From the NCBI GenBank assembly GCA_002729695.1, contig PBYQ01000019.1, positions 39,760-103,759 on the forward strand: a stretch of 64,000 nt of DNA, in the 5' to 3' direction. Each line of letters begins with the position of its first letter. Positions within the stretch are counted from its first letter, which is position 1. The position numbers and the translations under genes are program-made. Under the pieces are notes generated by a model, which saw nothing but the letters and a program-made list of their open reading frames with translations, was not told the DNA's origin and made no database searches. Below are positions 9,707 through 19,039 of this stretch, piece by piece. Source of the DNA: Citromicrobium sp. Lineage in GTDB: Bacteria; Pseudomonadota; Alphaproteobacteria; Sphingomonadales; Sphingomonadaceae.

Positions 9707-10453
9707 TCAGTCCTTCCCTGCGGAAAGGTAGGGATAGGGATTGATCGCGTTGGTCGGTTCCCACCATTCGGCGTCTTCGGTGGTGCGCATGATCGCGAAG
9801 TGGAGATGCGGTGCATCGGGCGCGGCGTTGCCCGTCGTCCCGACGGTGCCCAAACGCTGACCGCGCCGTATCTTCTGCCCTTCGTTCAATCCCGGCGCAT
9901 ACTTGTCGAGGTGGGCGTAGTAGAAGATCGTCTGCTTGTCGGCGGACCGCACGTAGAGCGAGTTGCCGCCCTTTTCCGACCGATAGATTCGTTCGATCGT
10001 TCCCGGCGCCGCGGCGACCACCGTGGTGCCGCGCGGAGCCATGATGTCGATCGCCTCGTGCATGCGGGCACCGCCGTCACGTTCGGCAAGGAAGCTGTCG
10101 GACAGTTCGCCCGGTTTCACATTCAGCACGGGAATGACCAGCTGCGAGAGGTCGCGCGCGCCCGGCCTCGTCGCGTTCGCGCCATCGTGCGTCACGACAT
10201 TTCGCTCTTTTGCGGCGATAGCGGCGCTCTGCTCGCCTCCGGCGACCGTTTCCTGACTGACGGGCTCGGGCGACTTCACGGCCTGCGCCGGACTGGTTTT
10301 CTCGATCTGGCTGTCCGAACCGGACAGGTCGAGCAGGCTTCCCCCCGCCACGATCCACACCATCGAGGTAATCGTTGCGGTGACGATGATGGTGAGGACG
10401 CGGTCCAGCACGCTCATCGACTTCGCCTTAACCGACTTCAGTCTCTCGAACAT
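9707..10453 (-). CDS. Membrane-anchored M23 (LytM-type) peptidase
   Basis: 248 residues. One N-terminal membrane helix (about 19-41) is followed by a linker and a peptidase M23 domain (about 115-240). Zinc and catalytic residues are present: His132 and Asp136 in MHEAID, His181 in YYAHLD, and His216/His218 in PHLHF. It probably cuts peptidoglycan peptide cross-links in the periplasm. The full metal set argues for an active enzyme rather than an EnvC/NlpD-type activator. The start MFERLK overlaps the end of thiE by 26 nt, so the two are translationally linked. Confidence 0.88.
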   Translation of the reverse strand: MFERLKSVKAKSMSVLDRVLTIIVTATITSMVWIVAGGSLLDLSGSDSQIEKTSPAQAVKSPEPVSQETVAGGEQSAAIAAKERNVVTHDGANATRPGARDLSQLVIPVLNVKPGELSDSFLAERDGGARMHEAIDIMAPRGTTVVAAAPGTIERIYRSEKGGNSLYVRSADKQTIFYYAHLDKYAPGLNEGQKIRRGQRLGTVGTTGNAAPDAPHLHFAIMRTTEDAEWWEPTNAINPYPYLSAGKD

Positions 10454-11123
10454 GGTCCGTGTCCTCCAACCTCTTGACGAAAGCCTTAACGGCTTGCGCC
10501 TCGTCACCGTTCCACACGGCTCCGCTTGCGGCGAGGAAATCGGCCCCTGCGGCAATCAGCGGTTCGCAGTTTTCCGGCGTAATCCCGCCGATGGCAACGC
10601 TGGGCAGTTCGAATATCTGCGACCACCATTCGAGGATCTCGGGTGTCGGCCGCTCCGCATCCCCCTTGTCCTTCGTGGTGCTGGGGTAGAAAGCACCGAA
10701 CGCGACGTAATCGGCGCCCGCGTCGCCCGCTTCCATCGCAAGGTGGCGTGAAGCGTGGCAGGTGACGCCGATCTGCGCCTGCATGCCCAGCGCGTCGCGC
10801 GCCTCCTGCACGGTTCCGTCCTCCTGCCCCAGATGGACGCCGTCCGCCTTCAGCCGCTTTGCGAGCGCGATATCGTCGTTGACGATGAAGGCGACATCGC
10901 GCGCGGCGCAGATTTCCTGCAGCGGCGCAGCGAGCGCGGCAGCCTCGTGCTGGCCTACCAAGCCTTCGAATCCCTTCACCCGGAACTGGAAGGCGGTCAC
11001 GTGCCCTGCACCCGCATCGATCGCGCGAGCGAGCCGGTCGGGAAAATCGCCACCCACGTCGAGCGGGGAGATCAGGTAAAGCTGGGTCGGAATTTTCGCG
11101 GCTGCGCCATTTGCATCGTTCAT
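10428..11123 (-). CDS. thiE: Thiamine phosphate synthase
   Basis: Joins HMP-pyrophosphate and THZ-phosphate to make thiamine phosphate. The 231-residue TIM barrel shows the family landmarks KADGVHLGQED, GVTCHAS (in place of the usual GVSTH), FGAFYPSTTKDKG and VAIGGI. The start MNDANGAAAK is preferred to the ATG at 11177, which would run further into the divergent gene's upstream region. No other thiamine gene and no TPP riboswitch is near. The 3' end runs 26 nt into the M23 gene. Confidence 0.86.
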   Translation of the reverse strand: MNDANGAAAKIPTQLYLISPLDVGGDFPDRLARAIDAGAGHVTAFQFRVKGFEGLVGQHEAAALAAPLQEICAARDVAFIVNDDIALAKRLKADGVHLGQEDGTVQEARDALGMQAQIGVTCHASRHLAMEAGDAGADYVAFGAFYPSTTKDKGDAERPTPEILEWWSQIFELPSVAIGGITPENCEPLIAAGADFLAASGAVWNGDEAQAVKAFVKRLEDTDHVRETEVG

Positions 11124-11202
11124 GACTGGCGCACGTAGCCGGGTAAGTGCGGTTCGTCGATATTCAGCGAACCGCAAGCGAATCGGGCGCTATGTGCAGG
11201 GC

Positions 11203-11607
11203 ATGAGACACGCCCCCCTGCTCGCGCTTGCCGCGATCCTTCCGCTCTCCGCCTGCGCGGTAGTTCCCAACGCAGGGCCGATCGTCGACTCGCCCCATGA
11301 GATTGCGCAACAGGGCAGCCTTGTCCCGCTGCTGCAGCCGGTTCAGGTCGGCAGCGTGGTCGCGACGCCGATGCGCGTCACGGAGGACAGCCGCTGCCCG
11401 ATGAACGCGCGCTGCGTGTGGGCGGGCCGCGCCGTGGTCGAAACGCGGATCGACGGGCCCGGCTGGCGGCAGACGCAGCCGCTCACACTGGGCGAACCGC
11501 ACACGGTGCGCGGCGTGACGATCACCCTGGTGTCGGTGCAGCCCGAAAAGCAGACCGACACCCAGATTACTTCAGCCGATTATCGCTTCGCCTTCGAAGG
11601 CGGGTAG
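11203..11607 (+). CDS. Lipoprotein of unknown function
   Basis: 134 residues with a lipoprotein signal ending in the lipobox LSAC (ALAAILPLSAC), so it is probably anchored in the outer membrane. The mature part contains two cysteines in SRCPMNARCVWAGR, a motif common in small sphingomonad lipoproteins, and a beta-rich C-terminus. The start at 11203 is chosen for the signal; the ORF opens earlier at 11122. It is convergent with fba, with only 3 nt between the stops. Confidence 0.75.
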   Translation: MRHAPLLALAAILPLSACAVVPNAGPIVDSPHEIAQQGSLVPLLQPVQVGSVVATPMRVTEDSRCPMNARCVWAGRAVVETRIDGPGWRQTQPLTLGEPHTVRGVTITLVSVQPEKQTDTQITSADYRFAFEGG

Positions 11608-11610
11608 CCC

Positions 11611-12504
11611 TCAGCCAGCGGTGCTGGCGGCGTAGATTTCGTCGATCGCGGCCTCCAGCGCATCGTTGAACTTCGCATCGTCCATCTGGGCGCGCAGTTC
11701 TTCGAGCAGCGCGCGGCTGAAGCTGGCGATCATGCCGGTGTTCTTGGCCAGCTCCCGACAGGCTTCCTCTCGGCCATAGCCACCCGACAGCGCCACGACG
11801 CGCAGCACCTTGGGGTGGTGGACCAGCGGGAGATACAGGTTCGGCTCGCTCGGGATCGTCAGCTTGAGCATGACCTGCTGCCCTTCGGGCACGCGCTCCA
11901 GCTCTTCCTGGAACGCCGCGAGCAGGTGCGCTTCGGCCGTCCCGCGATTATCCGCCTTCAGGCTGACTTCGGGCTCGAGAATGGGGACGAGACCGTGGCT
12001 GAGGATTTCGAGGCCGATATCCATCTGCTGGCGCACCGCGTCGGCGATTCCCTGGCGGTTCGCCTCGTGGACGACCGAGCGCATCTTGGTGCCGAACACG
12101 CCCAGCTTTTTGGCCCGTGCACACTGGTCGGCCAGTTGCGGCATGTCTTTCATCAGCTGCACGCCGTTTTCGGTATCGTGCATGCCCTTGTCGACCTTCA
12201 GGAAGGGCACGATGCCCTTGCCTGCCAGCCGTTCGGGGATCGGCATGCCTTCGGGATTGCAGCCTTCCATGGTCTTTTCGAACAGGATCGCGCCGACGAC
12301 CTTGTCACCGGTGAAGACGGGGCTTTCGACGATCCGGCAGCGCATTTCGTGGATCTTGGCGAACATTTCGTCTTCGCCCGAATATTCGCTTTCGGCGACG
12401 CCGTACCCGGCCAGCGCCTTGGGCGTCGAGCCACCCGACTGGTCGAGCGCGGCGATGAAGCCTTTGCCGTCCGCGATCTTCGCCTTCATCTCTTCGAAAT
12501 TCAT
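11611..12504 (-). CDS. fda: Class I fructose-bisphosphate aldolase
   Basis: A 297-residue Schiff-base aldolase interconverting fructose-1,6-bisphosphate with DHAP and G3P. Family sequences are clear: GFIAALDQSGGSTPKAL at the N-terminus and VMLKLTIPSEPN around the Schiff-base lysine strand. It has no class II zinc motifs. The start MNFEEMKAK has GAAGGGAAG upstream. It lies downstream of the tkt-gap-pgk run on the same strand, but about 200 nt after an unrelated exported protein, so it may have its own promoter. Confidence 0.93.
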   Translation of the reverse strand: MNFEEMKAKIADGKGFIAALDQSGGSTPKALAGYGVAESEYSGEDEMFAKIHEMRCRIVESPVFTGDKVVGAILFEKTMEGCNPEGMPIPERLAGKGIVPFLKVDKGMHDTENGVQLMKDMPQLADQCARAKKLGVFGTKMRSVVHEANRQGIADAVRQQMDIGLEILSHGLVPILEPEVSLKADNRGTAEAHLLAAFQEELERVPEGQQVMLKLTIPSEPNLYLPLVHHPKVLRVVALSGGYGREEACRELAKNTGMIASFSRALLEELRAQMDDAKFNDALEAAIDEIYAASTAG

Positions 12505-12709
12505 GCCGTAACGCTTCCCTTCGGGCCGGTTTGCCAATGTGTAATACATACGAATGCAGATGCGCCGCTCCTAGGCAGGCACCGCGTGCAACGCAACATC
12601 GCCGATGCAACCTTTTCCCGGCATGATTCATCGGCCAACGGAGACACGCCGAGGCCCGCTGGCAGCATCCAGCCCGCGCCCGAACAGCGCAAAGCCGCAG
12701 GGCCCTTGG

Positions 12710-13102
12710 TCAGCGGCAGGTGACGTAGCCGGTGCCGACCGTCTTCGCCTGCTTGCCCTGGCTGATGACGATCTTGTCTGCGCGGGCTTTCATGCCCGAC
12801 ATGACCCAGCCCCTCAGCGTATCGTCGCCGCACAGCGCGCGCTCCAGCTGGCCCTCTGCATCGATCCAGCTGGTGTCGACGTCGACCGTGTCAGGGCGGA
12901 CATAGAAGGTATAGACTTCCACCCCGTTCTGCGAACCGGTGAAGGTCAGCTCCCACCCCTTGGGGACGGACATTTCCTCGTTATAAAATGCCGCAATCAT
13001 CGGGCCGGCGCCGTTCCATTCCTGCGCCTGCGCGACCGTTGTAACCACTGCCGATGCCAGCACAAATGCACCTGCCACGGTGCCCCAAACCCGCTTGCGC
13101 AT
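12710..13102 (-). CDS. Small exported protein
   Basis: 130 residues from MRKRVW, with a signal peptide (VWGTVAGAFVLASAVVTTVA, then QAQ). An alternative ATG 36 nt upstream (13138, MAGFGSRGG) also has a G-rich ribosome-binding site. The mature domain has two cysteines (ALCGDD and VTCR at the very end) that probably pair. It sits between the thioesterase and the aldolase in the carbon-metabolism run. No family recognised. Confidence 0.68.
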   Translation of the reverse strand: MRKRVWGTVAGAFVLASAVVTTVAQAQEWNGAGPMIAAFYNEEMSVPKGWELTFTGSQNGVEVYTFYVRPDTVDVDTSWIDAEGQLERALCGDDTLRGWVMSGMKARADKIVISQGKQAKTVGTGYVTCR

Positions 13103-13173
13103 GAACCGAAATCCCCCACGTGAACCGAAACCAGCCATGGAATTATTCCCCCACCTGCTATCGGTCAATCGGA

Positions 13174-13638
13174 TCAATCGCGCGTTCCGCGCACCTTGCG
13201 GATGATCGCGTCGAAGCGGAGCACGGGGTTGCCGTCGGCCCTGACCTGTCCGGCAACGAAGATCGTCTTGCCGCCTGCACGCACGACCTCTCCGGTGGCC
13301 TCGATCAGCTGACCTACGCGCGCCGGATCGAGGAAGTCGCCGCTGAGGCTCAGCGTCACACCATGGCTATCGCCCATCGCGTCCCGCGCGATGGTGAAGA
13401 TGGCCGAATCGGCGAAGGTCATCAGGCACCCGCCATGCATGAAGCCCGCGCCGTTCATGTGGCGCGGTTCGGCGCGGAACGCGGTGAGCATCGTGCCGTC
13501 GGCCTGCCGCTTTTCGTAGAACGGCCCCGCGCGCTGTTCGAAGGCGTCGCTCTGCCACACCTGCCAGCCCGCGAATTCGCCCTCGGTCACATCGACCAGG
13601 CCGTTGCCGCCCTCGCCCACGCCTTCGTTCTCGCTCAT
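13174..13638 (-). CDS. PaaI-family hotdog thioesterase
   Basis: A 154-residue hotdog-fold acyl-CoA thioesterase of the PaaI/YdiI type. The signature stretch NGAGFMHGGCLMTFADSA contains the HGG loop and the acidic residue used in catalysis. It ends with a typical five-stranded sheet (GKTIFVAGQVRA). It starts 4 nt after the pgk stop on the same strand and is likely co-transcribed with pgk. The substrate is unknown. Confidence 0.86.
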   Translation of the reverse strand: MSENEGVGEGGNGLVDVTEGEFAGWQVWQSDAFEQRAGPFYEKRQADGTMLTAFRAEPRHMNGAGFMHGGCLMTFADSAIFTIARDAMGDSHGVTLSLSGDFLDPARVGQLIEATGEVVRAGGKTIFVAGQVRADGNPVLRFDAIIRKVRGTRD

Positions 13639-13642
13639 CGAA

Positions 13643-14845
13643 TCAGGCCTTCAGCGCTTCGACACCGGGCAGCGGCTTGCCTTCCATCCATTCGAGGAAA
13701 GCGCCGCCAGCGGTTGAAACATAAGTGAAATCGTCGGCCACACCCGCGACATTGAGCGCCGCGACGGTGTCGCCGCCGCCCGCGATCGAGACCAGCGAAC
13801 CTTCCTGGGTCAGCGCCGCCGCCGTGCGTGCGAGGCTGACGGTCGCCTGATCGAACGGCTCGGTCTCGAACGCGCCGAGCGGCCCGTTCCACACCAGCGT
13901 CTTGCAGGTCTTGAGCACATCGGCCAGCGCTTCGGTCGCCTGCGGGCCGATATCGAGGATCATCTCGTCGGCTGCGACCTCGTGCACGTTGCTGGTGCGC
14001 AGCGAAGCCGGATTGGCGGCGAATTCCTTGGCCACCACCACGTCGTACGGCAGATGCACGGTGCAGCCCGCGTGGTCCGCCGCGTCCATGATCGCGTTCG
14101 CCTTGTCGACGAGGTCGTGCTCGCACAGCGACTTGCCGACATCGGCCCCGCGCGCGGCGAGGAAGGTGTTGGCCATCCCGCCGCCGATGATGAGGTGCTG
14201 CACCTTGCCGACAAGGTTGGTCAGCACGTCGAGCTTGGTCGAAACCTTCGCCCCGCCCACCACTGCGGCCACCGGCTCCTCAGGATTGCCGAGCGCCGCG
14301 TCGAGCGCCTTCAGCTCGGCTTCCATCGCGCGCCCTGCGTAGGACGGCAGGAAATGCGTAAGCCCCTCGGTCGAGGCATGCGCCCGGTGCGCGGCCGAAA
14401 ACGCGTCGTTGACGTAGATGTCGCCATGCGCGGCGATGGCCTTGGCGAAATCGGGATCGTTCGCTTCCTCGCCCGGCCAGAAGCGGGTGTTCTCCAGCAG
14501 GCCGATATCGCCATTGCGCAGGATGCCGAGCGACTGTTCGACCGACGGGCCCGAAACCTCGGAGATGAACATGACCTCGCGGCCCAGCACACGGTCGACA
14601 TCGCCCTGCACGTAGCTGGTGCTCATGGTCGAATTGCGCTGGCCTTTCGGACGCCCGAAATGCGCGAGCAGCAGCACTTTCGCGCCCTTGTCCGCCAGTT
14701 CGAGGATCGTCGGCTTCGCCGCCTCGACCCGCGTGACGTCGGTGGCGGAGCCATCCTTCATCGGCAGGTTGAGATCGACGCGCACCAGCGCGACCTTGCC
14801 GGAAAGATCGGCAGGCAGATCGTCGAGGGTTTTGAACTTGGTCAT
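13643..14845 (-). CDS. pgk: Phosphoglycerate kinase
   Basis: Transfers phosphate between 1,3-bisphosphoglycerate and ADP in glycolysis or the reverse. The 400-residue protein shows the N-domain substrate site ([12 protein letters not shown]), the hinge and the nucleotide site ([15 protein letters not shown], then [12 protein letters not shown]). The start MTKFKTL has GGAAGG upstream. The ribosome-binding site lies just beyond a palindromic repeat that separates pgk from gap. Confidence 0.97.
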   Translation of the reverse strand: MTKFKTLDDLPADLSGKVALVRVDLNLPMKDGSATDVTRVEAAKPTILELADKGAKVLLLAHFGRPKGQRNSTMSTSYVQGDVDRVLGREVMFISEVSGPSVEQSLGILRNGDIGLLENTRFWPGEEANDPDFAKAIAAHGDIYVNDAFSAAHRAHASTEGLTHFLPSYAGRAMEAELKALDAALGNPEEPVAAVVGGAKVSTKLDVLTNLVGKVQHLIIGGGMANTFLAARGADVGKSLCEHDLVDKANAIMDAADHAGCTVHLPYDVVVAKEFAANPASLRTSNVHEVAADEMILDIGPQATEALADVLKTCKTLVWNGPLGAFETEPFDQATVSLARTAAALTQEGSLVSIAGGGDTVAALNVAGVADDFTYVSTAGGAFLEWMEGKPLPGVEALKA

Positions 14846-14858
14846 GTTCGCTTCCTTT

Positions 14859-15007
14859 CCTCTCCCGGTGGGAGAGGGATACGGAGCCTTGCGAGTGTGC
14901 TCGCTAGGCGGAGTTGGGTGAGGGTCTCGACCGGTCGACACCCTCATCCAAGCTTCGCTAGTCGCATTCGCGACAAGCTGCGCTGCCCTTCTCCCATCGG
15001 GAGAAGG
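14859..15007. repeat. Composite palindromic repeat in the gap-pgk spacer
   Basis: Fills almost the whole gap-pgk spacer. It has three nested inverted repeats: CCTCTCCC/GGGAGAGG (14859-14877), TTGGGTGAGGGT/ACCCTCATCCAA around 14924-14950, and CCTTCTCCC/GGGAGAAGG (14987-15007). The layout, with two outer hairpins and a central stem, is that of REP/MITE-like intergenic elements of sphingomonads. In the transcript it would fold strongly between two co-transcribed genes. Confidence 0.8.
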
Positions 15008-15016
15008 ATCGGGCGA

Positions 15017-16024
15017 TCAGATCAGCCCCGCCATCACGCCGGCGGTGTCGATCATCCGGTTGGAGAAGCCCCACTCGTTGTCGTACCAGCTGACCACGCG
15101 CGCGAGCTTGCCTTCGAGCACGGCTGTTTCGAGGCTGTCGACCGTCGAGCTGGCGGGCTGGTGGTTGAAGTCGCTGCTGACGAGCGGCTGTGCGGTGAAG
15201 TCGAGAACGCCCTTCATCGCGCCGTCGGCGGCCGCCTTCAGGGCTTCGTTCAGCTCTTCAGCGCTCGTGTCGCGACCCGGCGTGAACACCAGGTCGATCA
15301 GCGAGACGTTGGGCGTCGGCACGCGGACGCTCGAACCATCCAGCTTGCCGTTGAGTTCGGGCAGCACCAGGCCGACAGCGCGGGCCGCGCCGGTGGTCGT
15401 CGGGATCATGTTCTGCGCACCACCGCGCGCACGGCGCATGTCCGAGTGCATCTGGTCGAGCATGCGCTGGTCGTTGGTGTAGGAGTGGATCGTGGTCATG
15501 AAGCCACGCTCGATCCCCACGGTATCGTTCAGCACCTTCGCGACGGGCGCGAGGCAGTTGGTGGTGCAGCTGGCGTTGGAGACGATGTGGTCGTCGCCGG
15601 TCAGCGTTTCGTGGTTCACGCCGAAAACGATCGTCTTGAGGTCACCCTTCGCCGGGGCCGAGATCAGCACGCGCTTGGCACCTGCGTCGAGGTGCGGCTT
15701 CGCAGCGTCGACCGACTGGAAGAAACCGGTGCATTCGAGCACGATGTCCACGCCCATGTCGCCGTGCGGCAGCTTGCCCGGCTCACGCTCGCTGGTGACC
15801 GCGATTGTCTTGCCGTTCACGACCAGCGCGTTGCCTTCGACCGAGACCGAACCGGGGAAGCGGCCATGCGTCGAATCGTACTGGAACAGCAGCGCATTGG
15901 CATCCGCGCTGGCCAGATCGTTGATCGCCACCAGCTCCAGATCGTGATCGGTGCGTTCGAGCAGTGCACGCGCAACAAGCCGCCCGATGCGGCCGAATCC
16001 GTTGATTGCAACCTTGGTCGCCAT
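15017..16024 (-). CDS. gap: Glyceraldehyde-3-phosphate dehydrogenase, type I
   Basis: A 335-residue NAD-dependent dehydrogenase. The Rossmann start is INGFGRIGRLVAR, Asp36 in VAIND favours NAD over NADP, and the catalytic cysteine is Cys153 in SNASCTTNCLAP. AGGAG precedes the ATG. It lies 18 nt downstream of tkt, so the two are one operon. Catalyses G3P to 1,3-bisphosphoglycerate and the reverse. Confidence 0.97.
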   Translation of the reverse strand: MATKVAINGFGRIGRLVARALLERTDHDLELVAINDLASADANALLFQYDSTHGRFPGSVSVEGNALVVNGKTIAVTSEREPGKLPHGDMGVDIVLECTGFFQSVDAAKPHLDAGAKRVLISAPAKGDLKTIVFGVNHETLTGDDHIVSNASCTTNCLAPVAKVLNDTVGIERGFMTTIHSYTNDQRMLDQMHSDMRRARGGAQNMIPTTTGAARAVGLVLPELNGKLDGSSVRVPTPNVSLIDLVFTPGRDTSAEELNEALKAAADGAMKGVLDFTAQPLVSSDFNHQPASSTVDSLETAVLEGKLARVVSWYDNEWGFSNRMIDTAGVMAGLI

Positions 16025-16042
16025 GGTCTTGGTTCTCCTGAC

Positions 16043-18034
16043 TTATGCTTCCAGCTTGGCGACGATTTTGGGAATGATCGCCTCGCTTGTGAATCCGAAA
16101 TGGTCGAAGGCATCCCCGGCCGGGGCCGAGGTGCCGAAGGTGTCGATGCCGATGCGCAAGCCGTTGCTCATCGTGTAGCGTTCCCACCCGAAGGTGGTGC
16201 CCGCCTCGATGCTGACCCGCAGGATTTCCTCGGGGCCGACGTTGGGCAGGATGTTGTCGCGATAGGCCGGGCTCTGTTCGTCGAACAGCTCCGCGCAGGG
16301 CATGGAAACCACGTCCGCACCAATCCCGCGCGATTCGAGCGCGGCGGCACATTCGATCGCAAGGCCGACTTCGGAGCCGGTCGCGATCAGGATCACGCGC
16401 CGATCGGCCTCGGCATCCTTGATGCGATAGGCACCGCGGGCGGAGCGGTTTTCTTCCGCTTCCTGCGTGCGGAACTGCTCCAGACCCTGCCGCGACAGCG
16501 CGAGCACGGTGGGGCGTTTCTTCTGCTGCAAGGCGACTTCCCAGCACTCGGCGGTTTCGACCGCGTCGCCCGGGCGCATCACTAGCAGGTTGGGAATAAC
16601 CCGGAGGCTTTGCAGGTGCTCGACCGGCTGGTGCGTCGGTCCGTCCTCACCCAGCCCGATCGAATCATGGGTCATCACGTAGATCACCCGTGCTTCCTGC
16701 AAGGCGGACAAGCGGATCGCCGGGCGGCAATAGTCGCTGAACACCAGGAAGGTGCCGCCGTAGGGGATCACACCGCCGTGCAGCGCCATGCCGTTCATCG
16801 CAGCGGACATGCCGAATTCGCGAATGCCGTAATAGACGTAGCGCCCGCCACGATTGTCAGCGGAAAAATCGCCCAGGTCGGCAGTCTTGGTGTTGTTCGA
16901 GCCGGTCAGGTCGGCCGAACCGCCAACCGTGTCGGGCAGGCGCTGGTTGATGACCTCCAGCGCGTTCTCGCTCGCCTTGCGGGTCGCGACTTTCTGCGGT
17001 TCGCGCACGAGCTTGGCGACGAATTCGTCGAGCGAGAAGCCTTCGGGCAGCTCGCCCGCCATGCGCCGCTGGAATTCGGCCTTCTTCTCGCTTGCGTCGA
17101 GACGCGACGACCATTCCGATCGCACATCCGCGCCGCGCGATCCGGCGGATCTCCATTCGCTGCGGATCTGGTCGGGAATTTTGAAGGGTTCGGCCTTCCA
17201 GTTCAGCTTCTCGCGCGCGGCAGCGACTTCGTCCGCCCCCAGCGGCGATCCGTGCGTTGCCGATGTGCCCTGCTTGTTGGGCGCGCCGTAGCCAATCACC
17301 GTGCGGCACGCGATCAGCGCGGGGCGATCCTCCGCCAGCGCTTCGTCGATGGCACGGGCGATATCCTCGTGATCGTGGCCGTCGCACGAATTGACGAACC
17401 AGCCCGTCGCCTCGAACCGGGCGCGCACGTTTTCGCTGGTCGAAAGATCGGTGCTGCCGTCGATGGTGATCTGGTTATCGTCCCAGAAGCAGATCAGGCG
17501 GCCCAGCTTGAGGTGCCCGGCAAGGCCGTTCGCCTCGTGGTTGACGCCTTCCATCAGGCACCCGTCGCCCGCGATCACCCAGGTGTGATGATCGACCAGC
17601 TCATCGCCGAACTCGGCGTTGAGATGCCGCTCGGCCATCGCCATGCCCACTGCCATCGCGAGGCCCTGCCCCAGTGGGCCGGTGGTGCATTCGACACCGG
17701 GCAGCAGGAAATTCTCGGGGTGGCCCGCGGTCGGGCTGCCCAGCTGGCGGAAATTCTCGATGTCTTCGATCGTCGGTTTGGCGAAGCCCGACAGGTTCAG
17801 CAGCGAATAGAGCAACATCGAGCCGTGGCCCGCGCTCAGCACGAAACGGTCGCGGTCGGCCCAGTCGGGCGCGCTCGCATCGTATTTGAGGTAGTTCGAC
17901 CACAGCACCGTGGCGACGTCCGCCATGCCCATCGGCATGCCGGGATGGCCGCTCTGCGCCTTTTGAACCGCATCCATGGAAAGGGCCCGGATGGCATTGG
18001 CCATCGGGATCATGCGGGCGGGATCGAGACTCAT
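16043..18034 (-). CDS. tkt: Transketolase
   Basis: A 663-residue thiamine-diphosphate enzyme of the non-oxidative pentose phosphate pathway. Domains in order are the ThDP-binding domain (about 1-320, with AGDGCLMEG as the GDG metal motif), the pyrimidine domain (about 350-520, HDSIGLGEDGPTHQP) and the C-terminal domain. AGGAG lies 11 nt before the start. It is the first gene of tkt-gap-pgk, and no cbb genes accompany it. Confidence 0.96.
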   Translation of the reverse strand: MSLDPARMIPMANAIRALSMDAVQKAQSGHPGMPMGMADVATVLWSNYLKYDASAPDWADRDRFVLSAGHGSMLLYSLLNLSGFAKPTIEDIENFRQLGSPTAGHPENFLLPGVECTTGPLGQGLAMAVGMAMAERHLNAEFGDELVDHHTWVIAGDGCLMEGVNHEANGLAGHLKLGRLICFWDDNQITIDGSTDLSTSENVRARFEATGWFVNSCDGHDHEDIARAIDEALAEDRPALIACRTVIGYGAPNKQGTSATHGSPLGADEVAAAREKLNWKAEPFKIPDQIRSEWRSAGSRGADVRSEWSSRLDASEKKAEFQRRMAGELPEGFSLDEFVAKLVREPQKVATRKASENALEVINQRLPDTVGGSADLTGSNNTKTADLGDFSADNRGGRYVYYGIREFGMSAAMNGMALHGGVIPYGGTFLVFSDYCRPAIRLSALQEARVIYVMTHDSIGLGEDGPTHQPVEHLQSLRVIPNLLVMRPGDAVETAECWEVALQQKKRPTVLALSRQGLEQFRTQEAEENRSARGAYRIKDAEADRRVILIATGSEVGLAIECAAALESRGIGADVVSMPCAELFDEQSPAYRDNILPNVGPEEILRVSIEAGTTFGWERYTMSNGLRIGIDTFGTSAPAGDAFDHFGFTSEAIIPKIVAKLEA

Positions 18035-18214
18035 GTGCCGGGGTACTCCTGAACGGCGCGCCGACGCCGCGATTCGATTGTGCGAGTGCCTTCGACAAGG
18101 CAGGCGCTCAGGTCAAGGCAAGGCCACGCTTTGCGACGGACCGATCGTGCAACCTGTCCAAAAAATCGTGCCCGCTCTTGGGGATGGCGGATTTGCCTAT
18201 TACACATTTGCGGC

Positions 18215-18412
18215 ATGAGGGACCAAAGGCTCGAACAGACCATCCAGCGGATCGAGCGGGCGCTGGCGCGGATCGGCGCGGCGGCAGACGCTTCGGTGGC
18301 GCGGCGTGGCGACGCCACGGGGGCTTCGTCGGCACGCTACGAAGAAATGCGCAGCAAGGTCCGCGCCGAACTGAGCCGACTCGATTCGGTGATAGGCGAG
18401 CTGGAAAAGTGA
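18215..18412 (+). CDS. Small coiled-coil protein upstream of zapA
   Basis: 65 residues (MRDQRLEQTIQRIERALARI start) with a heptad pattern over nearly its whole length and no cysteine or membrane segment. It ends 10 nt before zapA, so the two are co-transcribed, and it may act with ZapA at the division ring. That role is inferred only from context. The gene diverges from tkt. Confidence 0.65.
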   Translation: MRDQRLEQTIQRIERALARIGAAADASVARRGDATGASSARYEEMRSKVRAELSRLDSVIGELEK

Positions 18413-18422
18413 GCGCTGCGGG

Positions 18423-18998
18423 ATGAGCAAGGTGGAAATCACCATTGGCGGACAGGATTTCGCGATCTCCTGCGCCCCCGAAGACGAAGAACGGGTTCGC
18501 GCGCTCGTCTCCGCTATCGACGGCTACTACGAACCACTGACGCCGAGATTCTCGCAGAACATCCTGTTCGCGTGCCTGCGCGCGGCGGACGATGTATTCG
18601 ACAAGGCGGGTGTCTCACCTGGCGAAGACGCCGAAACGAAGCAAATGCGCGAGCGGCTAGTCTCGGTCGAGCAGGAGCGCGATCGGCTGGAGGCAGCGCT
18701 GTCCTCCGCCACCGATGCGCGCGGACGGTTGGAACGCGATCTGCGCAACGCACGCGAGGAAGCGGCGAGCCGCGACGGGGCCGAGGCAAAGGCGCAATCG
18801 GATCGGATCGCGCTGCTCGAACAGCGCTGCGCCGATCTTCAGCGTCGGCTGGAAGATGCGCAGATGCAGGAATTGCCCTTCGCAGCCGCTGCTTCGGGCG
18901 CGCAGGTGGACGAAGACCTGCTGCCCGCACTCGAACGTTTTGCCGGTCTGCTCGAATCCTGCGCGGACAAGCTTGAGGGTGGCAACGGCAACGCCTAG
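18423..18998 (+). CDS. zapA: Cell division protein ZapA, long form
   Basis: The N-terminal ~95 residues match ZapA, which binds and bundles FtsZ: the beta-strand start VEITIGGQDFAISC, then NILFACLRAADDV. At 191 residues it is much longer than E. coli ZapA (109). The extra part (about 95-165) is a charged coiled coil, followed by a short C-terminal helix. It is followed by 6S RNA and formyltetrahydrofolate cyclo-ligase, the same order (zapA-ssrS-ygfA) as in E. coli. Confidence 0.86.
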   Translation: MSKVEITIGGQDFAISCAPEDEERVRALVSAIDGYYEPLTPRFSQNILFACLRAADDVFDKAGVSPGEDAETKQMRERLVSVEQERDRLEAALSSATDARGRLERDLRNAREEAASRDGAEAKAQSDRIALLEQRCADLQRRLEDAQMQELPFAAAASGAQVDEDLLPALERFAGLLESCADKLEGGNGNA

Positions 18999-19039
18999 AT
19001 AGGGATCGGCGGGACTGCCCGGCACGAGCCGTAGAACAT

